Positions 6,892 to 8,339 of a stretch of 8,339 nt of DNA are shown here, piece after piece (the first letter of the stretch is position 1; the number at the start of each line of letters is the position of its first letter). Both the position numbers and the translations under genes were made by a program. The stretch covers positions 1-8,339 of the forward strand of contig JAQBYL010000173.1 in assembly GCA_027622495.1 (NCBI GenBank), in the 5' to 3' direction. Source of the DNA: Pseudomonadota bacterium. Lineage in GTDB: Bacteria > Pseudomonadota > Gammaproteobacteria > Pseudomonadales > Azotimanducaceae. The notes under the pieces are model-generated. The model saw only the letters and a program-made list of their open reading frames with translations. It was not told where the DNA came from and did not search any database.

Positions 6892-6939
6892 ATGACAGCC
6901 TATCAAAATCTCTCTCACCAGGTAGTGGTGGCTGGCTGA
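6892..6939 (+). CDS. Possible 15-residue leader peptide with ideal ribosome site
   Basis: ATG at 6892 follows a full AAGGAGG (6880-6886) at a spacing of five bases, the strongest ribosome site in the window. The ORF reads MTAYQNLSHQVVVAG and ends with TGA at 6937-6939. After the stop the same frame stays open through 7449, so it is in frame with the kinase N-lobe that starts at 7072. It may be a translated leader peptide controlling the kinase gene, or the start of a gene cut short by the TGA. It has no run of one amino acid of the kind seen in classical amino-acid attenuators. No family is recognised. Confidence 0.4.
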   Translation: MTAYQNLSHQVVVAG

Positions 6940-6982
6940 TCTACCTGCCTGCCCGTGATGGCAGCAGCACCAACAGATGCCT

Positions 6983-7011
6983 CACGTGCGCCCCACGTGC
7001 ATGCGCGTGGG
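6983..7011 (+). promoter_or_regulatory. Two CACGTG palindromes and overlapping hairpin in the kinase leader
   Basis: CACGTG occurs at 6983-6988 and 6994-6999, 11 bases centre to centre, about one helical turn. The second copy is also the left arm of a possible RNA stem (6992-6999 with 7004-7011, 8 pairs including one G-U, loop CATG). No T-run follows, so a terminator is unlikely. It could be a paired protein-binding site or an RNA structure in the leader, or chance in GC-rich sequence. Confidence 0.3.
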
Positions 7012-7071
7012 TGCTGTGATACGAACAATCAGTTCACCGCAGACTTTTTCTTTCGCGTTAAGGAAATCTGT

Positions 7072-7618
7072 ATGCGTTTTGACGACGATGAGCGTATCAA
7101 TATGGTGGATCCCCTGTTTACCCGGGGGGAATTGAGAAAGTTCGAAGCCCACTCAATCTGCAGTGCATTCGATGAGGTAGCTGAAGTTCTGGGCCCGGTG
7201 AACGACGGCAAAGAGGCAACCGTTTACCTGTGCCGCACCCACAACAACGGGCATCTGGCCGCGAAGGTGTACCGGGCGCGTAAATTCAGAGCGTTCAGCA
7301 ACACAAAATACTACATCGAGACCAGCAGAATTCGCGACCGGCGCGCGGCAAAGGCGATCCGTCAGGGCACCCGGACGGGTAAAACAATGACCCATGAGAT
7401 GTGGCTACGGCGGGAATGGGAGGCGTTAAACGGTTCTCTGGTGGCATGAGCGGCCCCGCATGATCGATCTGCCGCAGGCAGTTGAGTACCCGGGGCGTTC
7501 GAACGCCTTTGAGTTGCTGCACCGGGATGTAGCCAATCTGGCCGGGTATTTTCACAAGGCGGGTGTCACCATTGATCCAATAACGGTTGTCAGTGATCTG
7601 GCTGCCCGGTATTTTTGA
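7072..7618 (+). pseudogene. RIO1-like protein kinase, broken by an internal deletion and frameshift
   Basis: The first part (7072-7449, 125 residues) is a clear RIO1-family N-lobe. It has the ATP-loop region GPVNDGKEATVY (41-52), Lys65 in AAKVYRARKFRAFSNTKYY, then RDRRAAKAIRQGTRTGK and MWLRREWEALN, after which it runs into TGA after five more residues. The start has AAGGA seven bases upstream. The C-terminal part follows in another frame: VLWWHERPRMIDLPQAVEY from 7433, ending at TGA 7616-7618. In intact bacterial relatives VLWW comes directly after the catalytic loop HGDLSxYN, and IDFPQAV carries the metal-binding aspartate. Thus the hinge, the middle helices and the catalytic loop (about 75-85 residues, estimated from the family) are missing between EALN and VLWW, and the two parts are out of frame. 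The product cannot be an active kinase. An assembly or sequencing error cannot be excluded. Confidence 0.85.
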
Positions 7619-7654
7619 TGACTTTCACCGACCATCGGGTAATCGGAGATCACC

Positions 7655-8339
7655 ATGGGTGAGCAGAAAGACAGCCATCGCAACGACATGTACGGCAAGA
7701 TCGATGCCCGTAGCGAGGCGGACGAAGGCGTTGCAGCGCCGATTCCCGCAGCCACGGTGGTGCTGTTGCGGGATGGTGACTCAGGGGTTGAGGTGCTGAT
7801 GCTGCGAAAAAATTCCAAGATCACCTTTGGTGGAATGTGGGTTTTTCCGGGCGGTCGTATCGATGATGAGGATCTGCATGATGAAGGGGACGAAGCCACG
7901 GCGCGCAATGCCGCAGCGCGGGAAAGTGCCGAAGAAGCTGATCTTTCATTAACCCCGGAAGACTTCGTGTGGTTCGCTCACTGGACGCCACCCCCGGGGC
8001 CACAGAAACGGTTCGCCACCTGGTTTTTTGCTGCCGACGCCGGTGACGATCACGATGTGAACATCGATGACGGCGAGATCAAAGAACACGCCTGGGTACG
8101 CCCGGCCGATGCACTGCGTCAGCATGCGGCCGGCGAGATCGACATCGTGCCGCCAACCTGGGTAACCCTGTATCACCTTTCACGCTATGAACCGGTGGAC
8201 CAGATCCTCGAGCACTTTCGCAACAACACCCCCAAAGTCTATTCGACCCGGGTTGTTAAAGCCTCTGATGGCAATCGGGTGGCCATGTGGCACGGCGATG
8301 CAGGATATGAACCGTGGGATGCAGATGTTGCAGGTAACC
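7655..8339 (+). CDS. NUDIX hydrolase with expanded Nudix box (NUDT19-like), 3' end cut by window
   Basis: The frame is open for 228 codons to the window edge without a stop. The start is ATG 7655, with GGAG six bases upstream, 36 bases after the kinase remnant. A strand (IPAATVVLLRDG) leads to GGMWVFPGGRID (59-70), and the helix of the Nudix motif is AAARESAEEADL (86-97), with Glu90, Glu93 and Glu94 as expected metal ligands. About eight residues are inserted between the Gly-Gly part and the RE part compared with the classical GX5EX7REUXEEXGU box, and the late Gly is Asp96. W110-TPPPGPQKRFATWFF and the PPTWVTLYHL segment (166-175) resemble NUDT19-type proteins, some of which cleave CoA or acyl-CoA esters. 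NUDIX membership is firm; substrate is inference. The C-terminus is outside the window. Confidence 0.88.
   Translation, partial: MGEQKDSHRNDMYGKIDARSEADEGVAAPIPAATVVLLRDGDSGVEVLMLRKNSKITFGGMWVFPGGRIDDEDLHDEGDEATARNAAARESAEEADLSLTPEDFVWFAHWTPPPGPQKRFATWFFAADAGDDHDVNIDDGEIKEHAWVRPADALRQHAAGEIDIVPPTWVTLYHLSRYEPVDQILEHFRNNTPKVYSTRVVKASDGNRVAMWHGDAGYEPWDADVAGN

Larger units (their letters stand above)
6699..7071. other. Divergent intergenic region between the dehydrogenase set and the kinase remnant
   Basis: This 373-base region must hold the promoters for both arms. Three things are visible: an AT-rich dyad at 6855-6872 (ACAAAA and TTTTGT around a 6-base spacer), a 15-codon ORF with an ideal ribosome site at 6892-6939, and a GC-rich block with two CACGTG palindromes at 6983-7014. 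GTTTCGTT occurs twice (6826-6833 and 6861-6868). No convincing minus-strand promoter with both boxes was found by eye. The part 6699-6770 is in frame with the dehydrogenase and open, but reads as polar sequence without coding character. No protein remnant was recognised in 6940-7071, although it is open in the kinase frame. Confidence 0.6.

Noticed and set aside
6955..7071. GTG/ATG starts at 6955-6960 extending the kinase N-terminus
   Set aside because: The added residues (rich in Ala, Cys and His) do not resemble the family and there is no ribosome site there; ATG 7072 has AAGGA at seven bases.
1..8339. Defence system, mobile element, CRISPR array, tRNA or rRNA
   Set aside because: No direct repeat series, transposase, integrase or RNA gene signature was seen on either strand.

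Overview
The window is compact, bacterial, protein-coding DNA of moderately high GC. It most resembles a free-living proteobacterium, and the style of the proteins suggests a gammaproteobacterial heterotroph. That placement is inferred from gene content (PQQ-dependent dehydrogenase, spinster-type MFS carrier, CaiB/BaiF CoA-transferase, crotonase, bacterial RIO1-like kinase). No rRNA, tRNA, mobile element, phage gene or CRISPR array was seen.

The left 6.7 kb is one co-directional minus-strand gene set, read here from right to left. It begins with a PQQ-dependent dehydrogenase exported as a probable lipoprotein (6698-4791). Next come two paralogous four-helix membrane proteins (4678-4091 and 4088-3612) and a 41-residue single-helix membrane protein (3601-3476). 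An MFS transporter (3406-2111), a family III CoA-transferase (2114-960) and an enoyl-CoA hydratase/isomerase family protein (837-13) complete the set. The gaps are 112, 2, 10 and 69 bases, then a 4-base ATGA overlap, then 122 bases holding a perfect hairpin. This looks like an operon. A coherent reading, which is inference, is: oxidise an alcohol or sugar-like substrate outside the cytoplasmic membrane, pass electrons to the membrane, import the product, activate it as a CoA thioester, and process it by crotonase chemistry. The substrate cannot be told from the sequence.

The most interesting part is the PQQ dehydrogenase plus its three small membrane genes. The dehydrogenase belongs to the glucose-dehydrogenase-like group, but it lacks the N-terminal membrane domain of membrane glucose dehydrogenase and has no cytochrome c domain. 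The two paralogs share an ungapped N-terminal half with one histidine conserved at the same place, and that is the only histidine in the second paralog. They are good candidates for a separately encoded membrane anchor or quinone/heme module.

The right 1.6 kb is on the plus strand and divergent. A 373-base intergenic region separates the two arms. It contains an ideal Shine-Dalgarno sequence driving a 15-codon leader ORF, an AT-rich dyad, and two CACGTG palindromes next to a hairpin. Then comes a RIO1-like kinase gene that is broken: the N-lobe is intact, the middle of the kinase including the catalytic loop is missing, and the C-terminal part follows in another frame. Last is a NUDIX hydrolase with an expanded Nudix box (from 7655), cut by the window end.
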